This document shows positions 53,390 through 63,282 of a stretch of 64,000 nt of DNA, one piece after another. Origin of the DNA: Candidatus Nanopelagicales bacterium (lineage in GTDB: Bacteria > Actinomycetota > Actinomycetes > S36-B12 > GCA-2699445); the NCBI GenBank assembly GCA_037045355.1, contig JBAOHO010000016.1, forward strand, positions 62,001-126,000, given 5' to 3'. The notes under the pieces are model-generated. The model searched no databases, was not told the DNA's origin, and saw only the letters and a program-made list of their open reading frames with translations. The translations under genes were made by a program, and so were the position numbers. Each line of letters opens with the position of its first letter. Position 1 is the first letter of the stretch.

Positions 53390-53796
53390 ACAGACTCCCG
53401 CGTTCGCAGCCGAGCAGGGACGTTGGCGCAGGCTGAGCCGATGACGACGCCGGCGAAAAGGTAGCCGACGGCGACAGGGGTCAAGGCGATCACGATGTCA
53501 CCGCCTGTGGTCGGAATCGCGAGCACCACGGATGCCACCACCCAACCCAGGAAGAACGCCGCCCCGGCAGCGCGGGACTCGAAGCTGTGGACCAGGGCCC
53601 GGATGCAGGCAACCAGGCACGCCAACAGCACAACTGCCCCGACTGGAATCGCGACCGAGCCCAAGGTCACCGTGTAAGCCTGGAGGAAGGCGCCGAACAC
53701 GCCGAGCACCACACCTCCCAAAGCCAGCACCACGGCGGAGCCGACCCCGAGCCGGGTCCGGTTGTGTTGATCGCTCGGCGACTCCTGGGTCATCAC
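53386..53796 (-). CDS. Four-helix membrane protein (DUF6113-like)
   Basis: 136 residues with four hydrophobic segments (VVLALGGVVLGVFGAFLQAY, AIPVGAVVLLACLVACI, AFFLGWVVASVVLAIP, IALTPVAVGYLFAGVVIGSA). Sits between mshB and the flavin reductase with 4-base overlaps on both sides. Actinobacteria often keep such a protein beside mshB; its role is not known. Confidence 0.8.
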   Translation of the reverse strand: MMTQESPSDQHNRTRLGVGSAVVLALGGVVLGVFGAFLQAYTVTLGSVAIPVGAVVLLACLVACIRALVHSFESRAAGAAFFLGWVVASVVLAIPTTGGDIVIALTPVAVGYLFAGVVIGSACANVPARLRTRESV

Positions 53797-54665
53797 TCCA
53801 GCCCGCTGAAAAGATCCGTCAAGGGTCGCCGGCCCGCGAGACTGCCCCGGGCCAAGCGGAAGTATTCCTGACCGAAGACCGGAGAACCCAGGTTGTTCGA
53901 CAGCGCGAAGAAGCCTTCCTCGAGGTTGATCTGGCTCGCGTGGGCGGCCATCGCCGCCCGCTTCGCCGGCAGGTACTCCTCGATGTCGATCACCGCATCC
54001 ACGGCATCATCGTCGACAGCGAAAGGCAGATCGTCCGGATCCATCGCCGCGAACTCCGAACTGTCACCGGCCGCTTTCAGTGCCTCGATCCCGGCGCGGA
54101 TCGAGGACTTGGGAAACGCAGTCCAGAAGATCCGCGAGACAGTCCAGGGGGCCCCGAGGTCGGGTCGATAGGAGCGCACTGCAGCCAAGTCCGCCGCATA
54201 CGTGGCAACCCGGTGGGTCTGGATGTGATCGGGGTGCCCGTACCCGCCGAAGTCGTCGTAGGTGACCATGACCTGAGGCCGGGTCTCCCGGATCACGGCG
54301 ACCAGATGGTCGGCAGCTTCGCGAAGGTCGGCCCGCCAGAAACAGTTGGGGCGATCGTTGGAGGGCTCCCCCATCATGCCCGAATCACGGTAGGTTCCAG
54401 GTCCGCCGAGAAGGCGGCTGTCCGTGACCCCCAGCGCCCGCATGGAGTCGGCCAGCTCGTCGATGCGATGCGACCCGAGGTCGTCCTGGTCGTGTGCCGC
54501 CAGGTGCGCGATATCCGGCAGGAGGATTTCGCCCTCCTCCCCCAATGTGCACGTCACGAGCGTGACCTGATCGCCCTGCGCGCAGTGCCTGGCCAGGAGA
54601 CCCCCGGTCGAAAGCACCTCGTCGTCGGGGTGGGCATGCACCACCAGAAGTCGCCGATCCGTCAT
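53793..54665 (-). CDS. mshB: GlcNAc-Ins deacetylase of mycothiol synthesis
   Basis: 290 residues. VVHAHPDDEVLSTGGLLAR gives the zinc-binding His-Pro-Asp-Asp and YDDFGGYGHPDHIQTH the third ligand, both typical of MshB; the long form distinguishes it from generic PIG-L proteins. Marks the organism as a mycothiol producer. TAGGGT lies 7 nt before the ATG, probably leaderless. Starts an operon with DUF6113 and the flavin reductase. Confidence 0.93.
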   Translation of the reverse strand: MTDRRLLVVHAHPDDEVLSTGGLLARHCAQGDQVTLVTCTLGEEGEILLPDIAHLAAHDQDDLGSHRIDELADSMRALGVTDSRLLGGPGTYRDSGMMGEPSNDRPNCFWRADLREAADHLVAVIRETRPQVMVTYDDFGGYGHPDHIQTHRVATYAADLAAVRSYRPDLGAPWTVSRIFWTAFPKSSIRAGIEALKAAGDSSEFAAMDPDDLPFAVDDDAVDAVIDIEEYLPAKRAAMAAHASQINLEEGFFALSNNLGSPVFGQEYFRLARGSLAGRRPLTDLFSGLE

Positions 54666-54775
54666 AGACCGAACCCTAACGGCAGCGCCCGAACCTGGCT
54701 CGGCCGCAGGATGGTCACGAAGTGGGCGATCCCGCGCGTTTGTTGTCCGGTCCGCCCGAGGGGCGACTTAGCGTG

Positions 54776-54803
54776 GAGAGTGATGGGATCCCCCATCACT
54801 CTC
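54776..54803 (+). promoter_or_regulatory. Perfect 12-bp stem-loop in the 5' region of the small secreted protein gene
   Basis: GAGAGTGATGGG (54776-54787) and CCCATCACTCTC (54792-54803), 4-nt loop, ending 20 nt before the ATG. Candidate mRNA stabiliser or regulator-binding site. Confidence 0.6.
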
Positions 54804-54823
54804 AGCAAGAAAGATGGACTGAC

Positions 54824-55189
54824 ATGAACAAGAAGGCTGTTCTGGCCGTTGGCGCCAGTGCGCTCCTTGCGCTCGGTACCGCTGTGCCGATGACCTCGGC
54901 CTCCGCCGGCGCCGGCATCAAGGGCAAGAAGTGTCAAGACGGCACCTTCCACGTGCTGCACAACGACAGCATCAACCAGGTCCGCATCAAAGAGGGCTAC
55001 TACCTGACCTACGTCAAGGGCGTCTCGTGCTACCAGGCATCGACGTACCTGCACGATTGGCTGGCACAGGGTTACACCAGCAACAACTTCCTCGTGGCTT
55101 CCGGTACCCGCGGCAAGAAGTCGACCATGTTCATCCAAGGTCAGAGCGGTCCGTTCTTCCAGATCAAGCGCGTCAACGGCCCCCAGTGA
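54824..55189 (+). CDS. Small secreted protein of unknown family
   Basis: 121 residues. Signal peptide KKAVLAVGASALLALGTAV followed by a cleavage region (PMTSASAGA). The mature ~90 residues contain two Cys (GKKCQDGTF, GVSCYQAS) likely forming a disulfide, and an aromatic-rich middle (EGYYLTYVKGVSCYQASTYL). Basic C-terminus. No relative recognised. Monocistronic: its own stem-loop upstream and a strong terminator downstream suggest high expression. Confidence 0.8.
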   Translation: MNKKAVLAVGASALLALGTAVPMTSASAGAGIKGKKCQDGTFHVLHNDSINQVRIKEGYYLTYVKGVSCYQASTYLHDWLAQGYTSNNFLVASGTRGKKSTMFIQGQSGPFFQIKRVNGPQ

Positions 55190-55209
55190 CGGCCTGAACC
55201 AGCGCCTGA

Positions 55210-55241
55210 ACGCCCCGTCGCCTCCCCAGGCGGCGGGGCGT
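55210..55241 (+). terminator. Strong hairpin terminator
   Basis: ACGCCCCGTCGCCT and AGGCGGCGGGGCGT form a 14-bp stem (one G-T pair) with a 4-nt loop, then TCCCTT. It lies 20 bp after the small secreted protein and 18 bp before the peptidase start. Confidence 0.8.
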
Positions 55242-55258
55242 TCCCTTACGGTCAGCAA

Positions 55259-57344
55259 GTGGACGATTTCCCCCGCCGGAAAGCCCTGACCCGCGGATTC
55301 AGACTCGGTGCACCGCGGACAGTCACGATCTCCCCGGATGGCGGCACGCTGATCTACCTGCGCTCCCAGGGTCCGACAGACCCTGTGAACCACCTGTGGA
55401 CCGCCACCTGGGCGGCCAGCGGCTGGTCCGAGTCACTGGCCGTCGATGTCACGACGTTGGGTATCGGTGCGGAACTTCCGGCGCAGGAGCAGGCGCGAAG
55501 GGAGCGGATGCGCGAGGTGTCAGGCGGGATCACCGGGTACACGGTGGCCCGGGATTGGTCGGCGGTCGCCTTCACGCTGAGCGGGACCCTGTGGCTGCAC
55601 AACCTGTCGACCGGGACGACAACCGCATTGCCGGGAGCCGACTTTGTGACAGCCGCGCTGGATGCCGATGCGTCACACCTGGCCGCGACCCGCGGCGGCG
55701 CCCTCGTGGTGCTCGACACATCGACTGGCAGCGAGGTCCTGGCCATCGAACCGGAGTCCGACACAGTCTCGTGGGGAAGTGCCGAGTTCATCGCCGCGGA
55801 AGAGATGGGCCGCTTTGTGGGGTCCTGGTGGTCGCCGGACGGGACCCGGCTCCTGGCAACACGAGTCGACGAGACAGCTGTGGACAGATGGTGGATCGGC
55901 GACCCCGCCCAACCATCGCGCCCCGCGACGCCGGTTCGGTACCCGGCTGCCGGTACGGCCAATGCAACGGTCCAACTGTTCGTGCTGGGCCTGGACGGCG
56001 GCCGAACTGAGATCCGGTGGGATAGGTCGCGGTACGAGTACCTGACCTCGGTGAGGTGGGACGACACAGGAATCGTGCTCGCCGTCCAGGACCGGAGCCA
56101 GAGGTCCGTGCTGACCCTGACCGCAGATCCGGGCACCGGCGAAACCACTCAACTGGCCCAGGATCACGATGGCCGCTGGGTCGAACTGACACCAGGCGCG
56201 CCGCGACTCACTGCCCGCGGACTGGTCACGGTCCGCGTCGACCACTCGACCGACGCCCGGCGGCTGATGCTGACGGACTCCTCGGGTGTCGAGCGGACCG
56301 TGACGCCACCTGGGCTGCAGGTCCGCAGCGTCGTAGCGGAGGATGACGACGGGCTGACGGTGACCGGATCCGACATCGACCCCAGCGAGTGTGATCTCTG
56401 GAACGTCGCTTGGGACGGATCCCTCACCCGACTGTCGCAGCCGGGTGGTTGGTCCGGCGGGACCGCGCGTGCAGCAACCACGGTGGTCGCTCGGGCGGGC
56501 CTCGAATCATCCCGATCGTCGCTGTCGGTGACCCGGTTCGAGACGAACTGGGAGATCCCGTCTCTGGCCGAGGCACCGAACCTGCGCATCGCTCCCGAGT
56601 TCCTCACCGACGATCGAGGCTGGGGTCGCATCGCGGTGCTGTGGCCCACGGAACCCGTAGCCGGGCGACTGCCGGTCGTCATGTCTCCCTACGGCGGGCC
56701 GCACTCGCAACGCGCCATCCGGGCGGCCGGAGCCTTCGGAACCGAACAGTGGCTGGCCGATCAGGGGTTCTGCGTCGTCGTGGCCGACGGGCCGGGCTCC
56801 CCGAGCCGACCGAGCAACGAATACTCCATCCACGGCGACCTCGCCACCGGCCCACTCAACGGTCAGATCAGCGCACTCGAGCAAGTGGCCGAGCGTTTCG
56901 GCGACCTTGTTGATGTCGATCGAGTGGGGCATCCGCGGTTGGTCGTTCGGCGGGTATCTCGCCGCCCTCGCCGTTCTGGAGCGCCCGGATGTGTTCCACG
57001 CCGCTGTCGCGGGTGCACCGGTCACCGCATGGGAGTTGTACGACACCCACTACACCGAGCGCTACCTGGGCACCCCCGACACTGATCCCGAGGCGTACGA
57101 GCGTTCGTCGCTCCTGCCCCGAGCGGCGGCGTCCACCACTCGCCCCCTGCTGTTGATCCATGGGCTGGCCGATGACAACGTGGTCGCCGCACACACGCTG
57201 CGACTGTCATCGGCACTGCTGGCCGCAGGCTCGGCGCACACCGTGCTGCCGTTGTCGGGGGTCACTCACATGACACCCCAGGAGGTCGTTACGGAGAACC
57301 TGCTGCGACTCGAACTGGAGTTCCTCACCACACATCTTCGTTGA
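55259..57344 (+). pseudogene. S9-family (prolyl oligopeptidase/DPP-IV-like) peptidase with one frameshift
   Basis: About 694 residues if repaired. N-terminal beta-propeller-like region (~1-430: TVTISPDGGTLIYLRSQG, GSWWSPDGTRLLATRVDE), then the alpha/beta hydrolase with nucleophile IRGWSFGGYLAAL, Asp in HGLADDNVV and His in GVTHMTP. The frame breaks at a run of four G (56926-56929); three G would join DVDRVGIRGWSFGG. No signal peptide, so cytosolic; next to the opp operon it could digest imported peptides. Confidence 0.9.
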
Positions 57345-57480
57345 TCCCGAGGACACCCGCGCCGATCCCGAGCGAGGACACCCGCGCCGATCCCGAGCGA
57401 GGACACCCGCGCCGATCCCGAGCGAGGACACCCCCGCCGATCCCGAGGACACCTACGCTGATCATCACGACACCCGCACT
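57343..57480. repeat. 25-bp tandem repeat beginning at the peptidase stop codon
   Basis: Units of gatcccgagcgaggacacc plus cgcgcc at 57364, 57389 and 57414, flanked by shorter or decayed copies at 57343, 57439 and 57460. The TGA stop (57342-57344) lies inside the first copy. Occupies most of the gap before oppF. Confidence 0.85.
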
Positions 57481-57505
57481 GATCGGCACGCGAATCCGGG
57501 CTGGC

Positions 57506-58582
57506 TCAGGCCCCTTCTTCGCCGACGACGTCGGTCTCAGGTAGGACCTCGCCGCCGACGGCTCGGTGGTCCTGCCATCCAGGCTCGGGGGTCTCAGGGA
57601 AATGACAAGCGACCCACTGACCGTTCCCTACGTCGTGCAGTAGCGGTTCCTCCGCCGCGCACTTGTCCTGCGCTTTCCAACAGCGAGTGCGGAACCGGCA
57701 CCCGGAGGGTGGATCGGCCGGACTGGGTACGTCCCCCTGGAGGTCGATCCGCTCTCGGGACCGCTGCGCTTCGGGATCAGGTACCGGGGCGGCCGAGATC
57801 AGCGCCTTGGTGTAGGGGTGGGCGGGCGCACGGTAGATGTCTTCCTGCGGACCGGTTTCGACGATCTTTCCCAGGTACATGACCGCGATGCGGTCGGCGA
57901 TCTGCCGCACTACCGCAAGATCGTGGGAGACGAAGACATAGGACAAGCCCATGTCGTCCCGAAGGTCGAGAAGCAGGTTCATGACCTGGGCCTGCACCGA
58001 CACATCCAACGCCGAAACGGGCTCGTCGGCGACGATAATCTTCGGCTGAAGGGCCAGCGCCCGGGCGACGCCGATGCGCTGCCGCTGACCGCCGGAGAAC
58101 TGGTGGGGGTAGCGGTTGACGAACTCGGGGTTCAGGCCGACTCGGTCCATCAGGTCCCGAACGGCGTCCTTCTTGCTGCGTCCGGCGAGGGCGTCCGGGT
58201 GGATGTCGAACGGTTCCCCGATGATCGAAGCCACCGTCATCCTGGGATTCAAAGACGTGTACGGGTCCTGCAGGATGATCTGGATGTCACGCCGTTTGGC
58301 GCGCAACTGCTTTGCCCCCATCGTGGTGATCTCTTCGCCCAGAATCGTGATGGACCCTGATGTCACGGGCTCCAGCCCCAGCAACAGCCGACCAGTGGTG
58401 GACTTGCCACACCCGGACTCCCCCACGATCGCGAGCGTCTCCCCCTGGTGCAGCGTGAGGTCGATGTCGTCGACCGCACGCACGTCGCCGATCTTCTTCT
58501 TGAACAGGATCCCGCGGCTGATCGGATAGTGCTTGACGAGGCCTTGGGCGTCGATGACCAACTCAGTCGAGGTCGAGGCCAT
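57506..58582 (-). CDS. oppF: Peptide ABC transporter ATP-binding protein, OppF type
   Basis: 358 residues from ATG 58582 within the 3' end of oppD (20-bp overlap). Walker A IVGESGCGKSTTGRLLLGLE, signature HQFSGGQRQRIGVARALAL, Walker B IIVADEPVSALDVSVQAQ, and the Opp-specific C-terminal Cys cluster (GCRFRTRCWKAQDKC) of dipeptide-type importers that can bind Fe-S. Last gene of the operon. Confidence 0.93.
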   Translation of the reverse strand: MASTSTELVIDAQGLVKHYPISRGILFKKKIGDVRAVDDIDLTLHQGETLAIVGESGCGKSTTGRLLLGLEPVTSGSITILGEEITTMGAKQLRAKRRDIQIILQDPYTSLNPRMTVASIIGEPFDIHPDALAGRSKKDAVRDLMDRVGLNPEFVNRYPHQFSGGQRQRIGVARALALQPKIIVADEPVSALDVSVQAQVMNLLLDLRDDMGLSYVFVSHDLAVVRQIADRIAVMYLGKIVETGPQEDIYRAPAHPYTKALISAAPVPDPEAQRSRERIDLQGDVPSPADPPSGCRFRTRCWKAQDKCAAEEPLLHDVGNGQWVACHFPETPEPGWQDHRAVGGEVLPETDVVGEEGA

Positions 58583-59573
58583 GCTCGTACACCTCCTCGG
58601 CGAACCAGCAACGGCTGCCATGGTCTGGTGCGACATCCGTCAGGGGTGGTGGTCCCCCGGTGCGACAACGGTCTTCGGCGCGGGGGCAGCGAGGGTTGAA
58701 GGCACATCCGGGTGGCACGCTGAACAGGCTCGGAGGCATGCCCTTGATCGCCGGCAGCCGTACCTCGCGGTTGTCGATCTTCGGGATCGACTGCAGCAGT
58801 GCGTATGTGTAGGGATTGGCGGTATTGGTGTAGATCTCGTCCACCGAGCCACGTTCCATGGTGCGACCGGAGTACATGACCGAGATGCGCTCAGCCACAT
58901 CGGCGACGACACCCAGGTCGTGCGTGATGAGGATCAACCCCATATTGGTCTCGGCCTGAAGTTCCGCGAGCAGATCCATGATCTGCGCCTGAACGGTGAC
59001 ATCGAGCGCGGTGGTCGGCTCGTCTGCGATGAGGACGAGAGGCTTGAGCGCGATCATCATGGCGATCATGATGCGCTGCCTCATCCCTCCTGAGAATTGG
59101 TGTGGGTAGTTGTCGTAGCGCTCCGCGGCACCCGGGATTCTGACCCGCTTCAGAACATCGATCGTCGCCGTCTTGGCGTCACTGCGATTGAGCCCCTTGT
59201 GCACCCGGAACATCTCCGAGATCTGCTCGCCGATGCTGATCACAGGGTTCAACGCGGACAGCGCATCTTGGAAGATCATCGCGATTTGGTTCCCGCGGAT
59301 CTGCTGGTATTCCTTTTCCGGGAGGCCGATGAGTTCCTTACCCAACAACTTCACGGAACCGCCACTGATCCGTGCCGGTGGGGTGTCGAGGATTCCCATG
59401 ATCGCCTGCGCGGTCACGGACTTGCCGGATCCGGATTCGCCGAGGATGGCGATCGTCTGCCCCCGATCCAAAGTGAAAGACACACCATTGACGGCTCGTG
59501 CCACTCCGTCCCGCGTGGCGAACTCGACTTTGAGTTCGTCCACCTCGAGCAGCAGTTCCGACACGTCTGTCAC
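58563..59573 (-). CDS. oppD: Peptide ABC transporter ATP-binding protein, OppD type
   Basis: 336 residues from GTG 59573 overlapping the oppC stop (GTGA). Walker A ILGESGSGKSVTAQAIMGIL, signature HQFSGGMRQRIMIAMMIAL, Walker B VLIADEPTTALDVTVQAQIM, and the terminal Cys cluster (GCAFNPRCPRAEDRC). Partner ATPase of OppF. Confidence 0.93.
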   Translation of the reverse strand: MTDVSELLLEVDELKVEFATRDGVARAVNGVSFTLDRGQTIAILGESGSGKSVTAQAIMGILDTPPARISGGSVKLLGKELIGLPEKEYQQIRGNQIAMIFQDALSALNPVISIGEQISEMFRVHKGLNRSDAKTATIDVLKRVRIPGAAERYDNYPHQFSGGMRQRIMIAMMIALKPLVLIADEPTTALDVTVQAQIMDLLAELQAETNMGLILITHDLGVVADVAERISVMYSGRTMERGSVDEIYTNTANPYTYALLQSIPKIDNREVRLPAIKGMPPSLFSVPPGCAFNPRCPRAEDRCRTGGPPPLTDVAPDHGSRCWFAEEVYEHGLDLD

Positions 59574-60485
59574 TTCCTCAGCTTCGGATCGAGGGCCTCG
59601 CTGACTGCCTCGCCCAGCAAGATGAAGGCGAGCACGGTGATCGTCAAGAAACCCGCGGGGACCAACAACGTCCACGGTGCCTGGAAGAAGGAGTTCTGCG
59701 CGTCCGAGATCATCGTTCCCCACGAGAACGCCGGCGGGCGGATCCCGAGTCCGAGGTAGGACAGCGTGGCCTCGGCGCCGATGAAGAGACCCAGGCTGAT
59801 CACGGCCACCACGATCGAGGGGCCGATGGCGTTCGGCAGGATGTGGCGCACCATGATGCGGTGATTGCTGGCCCCCAATGCCCGTGCCGCCAAGGTGTAG
59901 TCCTGACCCTTGGCCTCGATGGTCTTGCCCCGCACCATCCGCGCGGCGACCGGCCAGCTCAGCAGGGTGAGCGCCAACACCACCCCCCAGATCCCGGGCA
60001 GCTGAACCGCTGACAGCAACACGATGGCCCCGAGGATGTAAGGGACCCCGAGGAAGATGTCGATGATCCGCGAAATAGTCGAATCCGTCTTGCCCCCGAA
60101 GAAACCGGCGGTCAGGCCCACGACCGCGCCGATCAGTGTGGTGCTGATCGCGGCGATCACCCCGACCGCGACGCTGGGCCGGGCACCGTAGATGCTCAGC
60201 GAATAGACGTCACAGCCCTGCTGGTCCGAGCCCATCTTGAACATGTCGTTGGGCGGCGAGCAGGGAGTTCGCCAACTGGCAGCCACCGGTCAAAGAACTG
60301 GTCGCGGCCTCACTCGCCAGCAACTGGGGGAACAGGACCATGGCGAGCACGAACACCAGCAACACTGCGCTGATCCAGAAGATCCAACTGTGCCGCAAGT
60401 CGTACCAAGCGTCCCCGGCAAGCGTGCGCGACGCGGGCCCCTCCTCGCGCAGCGAGGTGTCCACGTCCAACTGAATGTCACTCAT
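59570..60485 (-). pseudogene. oppC: Peptide ABC transporter permease OppC, one frameshift
   Basis: N-terminal part from ATG 60485 (leader, helix IFWISAVLLVFVLAMVLFPQ); after about 75 residues the frame shifts near 60255-60262 and continues PPNDMFKMGSDQQGCDVYSL with the remaining five helices and the EAA loop (RALGASNHRIMVRHILPNAI). Removing one base would give a normal ~304-residue permease. Its first codons overlap the repaired oppB end. Confidence 0.88.
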
Positions 60486-61402
60486 AGCGGATCCTCGGGT
60501 CGAGTACGCCGTACAGGATGTCCACGAGCAGACTGCTGAGCATGTAGACGATGATCAGCAAGGTGGTGATCCCGACCACGACGACCGCTTCTTGCTGGCG
60601 GATCGACGGTGTAGAGCTGTTGTCCGATGCCGGGGATGTTGAAGATGCCCTCGGTCACGACCGCTCCACCCATGAGGGTGCCGAGCTCGATGCCGAGGAA
60701 CGTGACGACCGGGATCAGCGAGTTGCGCAGCCCGTACTTGCGCAACACCGTGGTCGGCGGCAGGCCCTTGGCTTTGGCCGTGCGCATGAAGTCCATGTTG
60801 AAGGTCTCCAGCAGGCTCTGGCGCGTGAGCCGCAGGACATACGCAAGGGATCCGGCCGCCAGCACGAAAGCCGGGATGATGTAACTGGTCGGCCAGCCTT
60901 GCGAGACACCCGATGGTGCGACCCAGCCGAGTTTGACGCCGAACAACCACTGCAAGGTGAAGCCGAGAACGAACAGTGGGATGGCGATGAAGATCAGCGC
61001 GACCGCGAGGGACATGTTGTCGAAGAATTTGCCCCGCTTCAGCGCCGCATAGATGCCGATGGAGATACCGAGGACGATCTCGATCGCGACAGCCGTCACG
61101 GCCAACGTCGCGGTGACCGGGAAGCGCTCCACGACGATCTCCCACACCGATTCGCCCGAGAACGTGGTGCCGAAGTCTCCTTGGAGAACGCCCCAGATGT
61201 ACTTGAGGTACTGGACGATGAAGGGGTCGTCCAGGTTGAACTGCTGAGTCAGGTACGCCATGTAGGCAGGGTTCTGGCGCTGCTGTGGTGAGAGTGTGTT
61301 GAGCGGGTCGCCCAGCGCGTTCATCAAGAAGTAGATCAGGAACGTCGCTCCGAAGAACACCGGAATCATCTGGAGCAGACGCCGGATCACATAGCGACCC
61401 AT
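60478..61402 (-). pseudogene. oppB: Peptide ABC transporter permease OppB, frameshift near its 3' end
   Basis: MGRYVIRRLLQMIPVFFGAT, six helices, EAA loop (RTAKAKGLPPTTVLRKYGLR) and GIFNIPGIGQQLYT are in one frame. Near 60605 an extra base shifts it; the other frame reads IRQQEAVVVVGITTLLIIVY and ends VLDPRIRYE at a TGA (60480-60478) overlapping oppC, the expected last helix and C-terminus. Confidence 0.88.
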
Positions 61403-61430
61403 CCGACCTCGCTCTCACCCAGGAACGACT

Positions 61431-61462
61431 CCGGGGGGCACCCTGAACAGGATGCCCCCCGG
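61431..61462 (-). terminator. Strong GC hairpin between oppA and oppB
   Basis: CCGGGGGGCA and TGCCCCCCGG form a perfect 10-bp stem with a nested CCTGAACAGG. Without a T-run it may act as a partial terminator or 3' stabiliser that leaves oppA mRNA in excess over the permease genes. Confidence 0.65.
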
Positions 61463-61511
61463 ATGTTGACCCGAGCATAGCGACCGGGGGGTCGCCATGC
61501 CGGTGGGGTTG

Positions 61512-63155
61512 TCAGGAGTTGACGGTGACCTTGTTGAGGTCCACGAAACCATCAGGGCTGATGGTCACATTGGACACCCCGGTCGAGTACCCGCCGACCT
61601 GGTTGCGCCACTGGTACGGCCACGCCGGGAAGTCCTCGAAGAGGACCTTCTCGGCCTCCTGCCACTTGGCGATCTGGTCGGCCTCGTCGCTGGCGGCGAC
61701 ACCTTCCTGGAGGAGTCGATCGAATTCTTCACTCTTGTACTGGGACACGTTGCCCGGGCTGTCGCTGGTGAAGAAGAACGCGATCATGTTCTGGATCGTC
61801 GGGTTGTCCGCGATCCAGCCTGATCCGACCAGGGTTCCCTGGGGCGCCTTGCCGGACTGGGTGTTGTCCAGCAGTTCGCCGAAGTCCTTGAAGATCTCCA
61901 CTCCGCACTCCACACCGGTATTGGTCTGGATCTGGTTGCAGATCGCCTTCTGGACGTCACCGGTCTCATTCGCCAGCTGCGGGATGAGCACCTTGTTGCC
62001 GGGCACGCCACCCGCACCGTCGATGAGTTCCTTCGCCTTGGCCGCGTCGAACGTGCAGGAGTCCCCACAGATGTCGGTACCGCCACCGGGGATGGTCCCT
62101 GGTGCGTAACTGGTGGCCCGCTCGCGCGTGCCGTAGTACAACTTCGAGTTGATCTCGTCCCAGTTGATCGACTTGGCGATGCCGATACGGACGTTCTTGT
62201 CCTTGAACGTCGGATCGTTCGCCGGGAATCCGAAGAACGAGTACTGCAGCGACCCAGGCTCGTTGATGAACCGGTCACCGAGGACCTGTGGTGCTGTTGC
62301 GAGCGCGTTCTGCGGCAGGTTGTTGGTCACGTCCAGGGTGTTCGCCTGGAGGTCGGCCCACTCGGCGTTCGTGTCAGCGTAGATCTTGAACTCGATCTGA
62401 TCCGCATTACCCGGAGTGCCCTTGTAGTCGGGGTTCTTCTCGACCGTCATCCCCTGGTTGGTCACCGGACCGGTGAGCTTGTAGGCACCGTTGCCGATCG
62501 GCTGCTTCTCGTAGGCCTCGGGGTCCTTGAAGGCCTCACTGGGCATCGGCATGATCTGTGGACCTGCGACGAAGTTCTTGAACAGCGACTCGGTCATGGG
62601 CTCGACCAACGTCATCGTGAACTTGGTGTCGCTTTCGGCCTTGAGGCCGGTCATCTCCTTGGCGGAGCCGCTTTCGACCTTGTCGTAGCCCTCGACGTTC
62701 AACTGGCCGGGGCCGAGGATGAAGCCGAGTTGCTGGCCGTTCTTGGCATTCGCCGCGTAGTTGAAGGTGTCCACGAAGGTCTTCGCGGTGACGGCTTCAC
62801 CGTTGGTGAAGGTGAAACCGGGGTTGAGCTCGACGGTCCAGGTCTTGCCCTTGTCGGCGGTCGTCACCGACTTGGTCAGCTCCGTGTTGACCGGGACCAT
62901 GGCGCCGCTGCTGTCCTTCTCGAAGTTGAACAGTCCGGTGAACAACGCGCGGTTCACCTGGGCGCAGTACAAGTCGTAACAGTTGGACGGTGTCATCGCC
63001 TGGGGCTTCTCGATGGCCATCGAGAACGAACCTCCGGCGCCACCCCCGGCAGTACTGCCGCCACCGCTGGATCCGGAGCTGCTACAAGCGGTCAGTGTCA
63101 GGGCGCCCGTCACGAGCACTGCGCCCGTCACCAGCCCACGCTTGCGAAGACTCAT
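61512..63155 (-). CDS. oppA: Peptide ABC transporter substrate-binding lipoprotein
   Basis: 547 residues. Signal peptide KRGLVTGAVLVTGALTLTAC with lipobox Cys, Gly/Ser linker (SSSGSSGGGSTAGGGAGG), then a family-5 binding protein: NRALFTGLFNFEKDSSG, GAYKLTG, NPDYKGTPGNADQIEF, VRIGIAKSINWDEI. Cys pairs in TPSNCYDLYCAQ and GGTDICGDSCTF probably form disulfides. First gene of oppABCDF; binds extracellular peptides. Confidence 0.94.
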   Translation of the reverse strand: MSLRKRGLVTGAVLVTGALTLTACSSSGSSGGGSTAGGGAGGSFSMAIEKPQAMTPSNCYDLYCAQVNRALFTGLFNFEKDSSGAMVPVNTELTKSVTTADKGKTWTVELNPGFTFTNGEAVTAKTFVDTFNYAANAKNGQQLGFILGPGQLNVEGYDKVESGSAKEMTGLKAESDTKFTMTLVEPMTESLFKNFVAGPQIMPMPSEAFKDPEAYEKQPIGNGAYKLTGPVTNQGMTVEKNPDYKGTPGNADQIEFKIYADTNAEWADLQANTLDVTNNLPQNALATAPQVLGDRFINEPGSLQYSFFGFPANDPTFKDKNVRIGIAKSINWDEINSKLYYGTRERATSYAPGTIPGGGTDICGDSCTFDAAKAKELIDGAGGVPGNKVLIPQLANETGDVQKAICNQIQTNTGVECGVEIFKDFGELLDNTQSGKAPQGTLVGSGWIADNPTIQNMIAFFFTSDSPGNVSQYKSEEFDRLLQEGVAASDEADQIAKWQEAEKVLFEDFPAWPYQWRNQVGGYSTGVSNVTISPDGFVDLNKVTVNS

Positions 63156-63282
63156 GCGAATTCCTTTCAGGGAGGGGTGATAGACGAAGCCCCTCGGATG
63201 AACCTGAGGTTAATCGGGTCGCAGGGACGCCCCAACCGGCGGGTCACCCCGACGCCGAATCGTTACTGCGGTGTTCCCAGCC

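Noticed and set aside
57343..57480. Possible CRISPR array
   Set aside because: The 25-bp units are contiguous with no spacers, decay at both ends, and no cas genes are present.
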